Positions 60,784 through 64,000 of a DNA stretch of 64,000 nt are shown here, one piece after another. Both the position numbers and the translations under genes were made by a program. This DNA is from Pseudomonas sp. GOM7 (GTDB lineage: Bacteria > Pseudomonadota > Gammaproteobacteria > Pseudomonadales > Pseudomonadaceae). The DNA lies in the NCBI RefSeq assembly GCF_026723825.1, contig NZ_CP113519.1, positions 3,224,001-3,288,000 of the forward strand, written 5' to 3'. Below the pieces are notes generated by a model. That model did no database searches. It was not told where the DNA came from and worked only from the letters and a program-made list of their open reading frames with translations. Position 1 is the stretch's first letter; each line of letters opens with the position of its first letter.

Positions 60784-63700
60784 ATGGCCAGATCGACTGA
60801 CCAGACTCCGCCCTTGCCTTACATTCCGGCGATGGATCCCGCCGAATTCGAGCAAACCTGGCAAGACGCGCAGCGCCTGCTGGCCGCTCTCAATGGCGCC
60901 CATCTCGGCACCTGGTACTGGGACATTCGCAGCGGCCAGGTGAGCTGGTCACGCGGCGCTCAGGCACTGTTCGGCCTGGATCCCAACCGGCCGGTCACGC
61001 AACCACTGAACTACTTCGAGCTGATTCCGGAAGAAGAACGCCCCGCGATTCTGGCGAAGTTCGACGCCATCGTCAGGGGCGAACAGATCTTCGATGTCCT
61101 GCGCCATCGCATTCGCTGGCCCGATGGCAGCCTGCACTGGCTGGAAATCACCGGCAGCCTGCGACAAGAGGCAGACGGCAGCCAACGCATGTTCGGCGTG
61201 ATCCGTGACATCAGCGCGCAACAGGAACGCGCCGCCGCCCTGCGTGCGTCGGAACAGCGCTTCGCCAGCCTGTTTCGTCTGAGCCCGGACATCATGATGC
61301 TGGTGCGCTACGAAACCAGCGAGATCCTCGAGGTCAATCAGCACTTTTCCCAGGCCTTCGGCTGGGCCAGCGATGAGGTGCTGGGCCGTAGCACCCATGA
61401 ACTGAACATCTGGGTGCACAGCGAACAACGCGAGCAACTGCGCCAGCAAGCCCCGCTCAGCCGTGACCCGCTGATCCAGGAAGTGCAACTGCGCACACGC
61501 AACGGCACCATCCTCGACGGCGTGCTCTCCAGTCAGTACATCGAGTTGCAAGGCGATAACATGTTGCTCTGCACCTTCCTCGACACCAGCGCGCGCAAAC
61601 GGGCGGACAATGCCCTGCGGGCCAGTGAGGAGAAGTTCGCCAAAGCCTTCATGCACACCCCCGATGCCGTCTCCATTTCCGATATCGCGAGCGGGCGCTT
61701 CATCGAGATCAATCCCAGCTTCGAGCGGCAATTTGGCTGGACGAATACCGAGGCCATCGGCCGCACCTCACTGGAGCTGGGCATCTGGGGCTCGGCCAGC
61801 GAGCGCCAGCGCATGCTCGACGCCCTGCACGATGGCCAGCTGAACAACCTCGAAGTGCGCCTGCACAGCCGCGATGGCAGCACCAGCAGCAACCTGCTGT
61901 TCGGCGGCCCCATCGAGCTGGACGGCAATACTTATCTGATCCTGACCATTCGCAACATCACCGAGCAACGCTTACAGGAACGGGCCCTGAAAGAAAGCCA
62001 GGAGCGTCTCAAACTGGCCCTGGATTCGGCCGAGCTGGGTACCTGGGACTGGCACATTCCAACGCAACGCCTGTACGCCAGTGCCCGCGCGGCAGAACTG
62101 CAAGGGCTGCCGGCCACCCCCTTCGACGGCGACTTTCTGAGCTTCTTCAACCACGTACCGATGAGTGATCGCCAAAACCTGCGCCAGAGCTATCTGCAAT
62201 TGGTGGAGCAACGGCAGACGCACTATCAGGTGACCTATCGGGTCAATCTGGACAAAGGCAATCTGCGCTTTCTGGAAAGCACCGCCAAACTGCAGCTCGA
62301 CGAAGCCGGCCAGCCACTGCGCATGGTCGGCACCCTGCTCGATATCAGCGAGCGCGTGCAGCGCGAGCAACGCCTAAAAGCCTCGGAGGAGAAGTTCGCC
62401 AGGGCTTTTTATTCCAGCCCCGACGCCATCATCATCAGCGAGCGCGACAGCGGGCGCTATATCGAGGTCAACCAGGGCTTTACCCGTATCACCGGTTACG
62501 AAGACTGGGAGGCAGTCGGCAAGACTGTCTACGAGCTGAACATCTGGGCCTGCCCGGAAGAGCGCAGGCAGATGATCGAGGATCTGCTGCTACACGGCCA
62601 GGTACTACACCGGGAAATGCACGGCAGGCACCGCAACGGCGAAGTGTTGTTGGTGGATGTCTCCGTGCAGCCCATCGAAATCGAGGGCACCCCCTGCCTG
62701 CTGCTCACCGCCCGTGATATCAGCGAACTGAAGCAGGCGCAGGCACAGGTGCAACACCTGGCCTATCACGATGCCCTGACCAACCTGCCCAACCGCGCCC
62801 TGCTGATGGAGCGCCTGACCCAGCAGATCGCCCTGCACAAACGCCTGGCCATGCATGGTGCCCTGCTGTTCATTGATCTCGACCACTTCAAGCACATCAA
62901 CGACTCGCTCGGCCACCCGGTGGGCGACGCCGTACTGCGCCTGATCACCGCACGCCTCGAGGCTAGCGTGCGCGAAGAGGACACCGTCGCCCGCCTGGGC
63001 GGTGACGAATTCGTCGTGCTGATCTCCGGCCTGGAAAGCAAACGCTCGGAAGCCACCCGGCAGGTGCGCCAGGTGGCGGAAAAGCTGCGCCATCTGCTGG
63101 CCCAGCCGATGCTGCTCGACGGCCACCAACTGCAGGTCACGCCCAGCATCGGCATCGCCCTGATTCCCGATCATGGTGACAACCCGGCAGATCTGCTCAA
63201 ACGCGCCGATATCGCCCTGTATCGCGCCAAGGACTCCGGGCGCAACACCATCCAGTTATTCCGCAGCACCATGCAGGACGCCGCCAGTGCACGCCTGCGC
63301 CTGGAGAGCGAGCTGCACCTGGCCCTGGCCCGCGGCGAATTCGAGCTGTACTTCCAGCCACAGGTGGACGCCAGCAGCGACCGCATCGCCGGGGCGGAGG
63401 TTCTGCTGCGCTGGCGCCACCCGGAACAGGGCATCCTCTCGCCGCTGCACTTCATCGAAGTGCTCGAGGAAAGCGGCCTGATCATCGAGGTGGGCGGCTG
63501 GGTGCTGGCAGAAGCCTGCCACGTCTGCGCCCGCCTGCTGGCAGATGAGCTGATCAGCGCCGGCCAGTTCAGCCTGTGCGTCAACATCAGCCCCCGGCAA
63601 TTTCGCCAGCACGAGCTGGTCGAACGGATCGCCAACTGCCTGCGCGAAAGCCAGTTGCCCAATGCCATGCTCAAGCTGGAAATCACCGAAGGCATCGTCA

Positions 63701-64000
63701 TCCAGAACATCGAGGACACCATCGGCAAGATGCTGCGCCTGAAGAAGCATGGTGTCAGCTTCGCCATGGACGACTTCGGCACCGGCTACAGCTCGCTGAC
63801 CTACCTCAAGCGCCTGCCGGTGGACATGCTGAAGATCGACCAGTCTTTCGTGCGCGAAGCCAACCACGATACCAACGATGCCGAGATCGTTCGCGCCATC
63901 ATCGCCATGGCGCGCAGCCTCAACCTGGAAATGATCGCCGAGGGCGTGGAAAAGCAGGAGCAACTGGACTTTCTGCGCGCGCAAGGCTGCCATCACTACC
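60784..64000 (+). CDS. Multi-PAS GGDEF-EAL c-di-GMP signalling protein (3' end outside window)
   Basis: At least 1072 residues; the frame is open to the window end. The ATG at 60784 has GGAGGA ten bases upstream. It is soluble, with five PAS-like segments (about 40-150, 160-280, 290-405, 415-540, 545-665), for example FVQ-type ends such as GVIRDISAQQE and LLTARDISELKQ. A GGDEF domain follows with intact GGDEF at 739-743, then an EAL domain whose signature reads EVL (Glu872) rather than EAL. Its later motifs DDFGTGYSS and EGVE are intact. Synthesis and breakdown of c-di-GMP are both possible; the input is unknown. Confidence 0.9.
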   Translation, partial: MARSTDQTPPLPYIPAMDPAEFEQTWQDAQRLLAALNGAHLGTWYWDIRSGQVSWSRGAQALFGLDPNRPVTQPLNYFELIPEEERPAILAKFDAIVRGEQIFDVLRHRIRWPDGSLHWLEITGSLRQEADGSQRMFGVIRDISAQQERAAALRASEQRFASLFRLSPDIMMLVRYETSEILEVNQHFSQAFGWASDEVLGRSTHELNIWVHSEQREQLRQQAPLSRDPLIQEVQLRTRNGTILDGVLSSQYIELQGDNMLLCTFLDTSARKRADNALRASEEKFAKAFMHTPDAVSISDIASGRFIEINPSFERQFGWTNTEAIGRTSLELGIWGSASERQRMLDALHDGQLNNLEVRLHSRDGSTSSNLLFGGPIELDGNTYLILTIRNITEQRLQERALKESQERLKLALDSAELGTWDWHIPTQRLYASARAAELQGLPATPFDGDFLSFFNHVPMSDRQNLRQSYLQLVEQRQTHYQVTYRVNLDKGNLRFLESTAKLQLDEAGQPLRMVGTLLDISERVQREQRLKASEEKFARAFYSSPDAIIISERDSGRYIEVNQGFTRITGYEDWEAVGKTVYELNIWACPEERRQMIEDLLLHGQVLHREMHGRHRNGEVLLVDVSVQPIEIEGTPCLLLTARDISELKQAQAQVQHLAYHDALTNLPNRALLMERLTQQIALHKRLAMHGALLFIDLDHFKHINDSLGHPVGDAVLRLITARLEASVREEDTVARLGGDEFVVLISGLESKRSEATRQVRQVAEKLRHLLAQPMLLDGHQLQVTPSIGIALIPDHGDNPADLLKRADIALYRAKDSGRNTIQLFRSTMQDAASARLRLESELHLALARGEFELYFQPQVDASSDRIAGAEVLLRWRHPEQGILSPLHFIEVLEESGLIIEVGGWVLAEACHVCARLLADELISAGQFSLCVNISPRQFRQHELVERIANCLRESQLPNAMLKLEITEGIVIQNIEDTIGKMLRLKKHGVSFAMDDFGTGYSSLTYLKRLPVDMLKIDQSFVREANHDTNDAEIVRAIIAMARSLNLEMIAEGVEKQEQLDFLRAQGCHHY

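Overview
The window looks like a chromosomal segment of a Pseudomonas, most likely from the P. mendocina/P. oleovorans side of the genus. This rests on high GC, two tandem cbb3 oxidase operons followed by ccoGHIS-hemN-anr-apt, the block metZ-purF-cvpA-dedD-folC-accD-trpF-truA-fimV-asd-like-asd-leuBDC, and etfBA/etfD. All of these have the Pseudomonas gene order as I remember it; no database was searched. I see no tRNA, rRNA, CRISPR array, phage or IS transposase.

Layout. 1-225 is the tail of a c-type cytochrome. 306-3463 (minus) is a three-gene module of circularly permuted ATP-grasp, alpha-E and transglutaminase proteins. 3916-4611 is a small alpha/beta hydrolase, divergent from the respiratory block. 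4713-11451 holds two complete ccoNOQP operons (high-affinity cbb3 oxidases). 11613-16945 holds their assembly genes (ccoG, ccoH, copper ATPase ccoI, ccoS) and a TauE-like membrane protein. 17220-20725 carries anaerobic haem synthesis (hemN), a coiled-coil protein, the oxygen sensor anr, and apt. Three TTGAY-N4-RTCAA palindromes, before the first ccoN, before ccoG and before hemN, tie the block to ANR.

20949-28632 is accessory: a bacterial voltage-gated sodium channel, a ferritin-like predicted hydrolase, the nitric-oxide sensing pair nosP/nahK, and a very-long-chain acyl-CoA synthetase. 28681-32203 (minus) is a tightly coupled von Willebrand lipoprotein, ECF sigma factor and putative anti-sigma operon, followed by a small lipoprotein. 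32290-37639 holds a MocR-type regulator, an OmpA/DUF4398 lipoprotein pair, a periplasmic binding protein and a PlaF-like membrane phospholipase. 38578-42242 is the electron-transfer-flavoprotein system (etfBA divergent from etfD) with a PsrA-like operator between them. 42332-59589 (minus) is a dense housekeeping run for methionine, purine, folate, fatty acid, tryptophan, tRNA, polar-hub and leucine functions. 59814 onward is a LysR regulator divergent from leuC, then a truncated multi-PAS GGDEF-EAL protein that runs off the window.

The most unusual non-coding structure is a pair of long imperfect inverted-repeat elements (33850-34513 and 37669-38504). They share near-perfect termini, a 95-bp identical block and a conserved centre, and each sits beside the terminator of a leftward operon. 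Also repeated between genes are 21-bp REP-type palindromes and arrays built on a 7-bp period (CAAGCNN).
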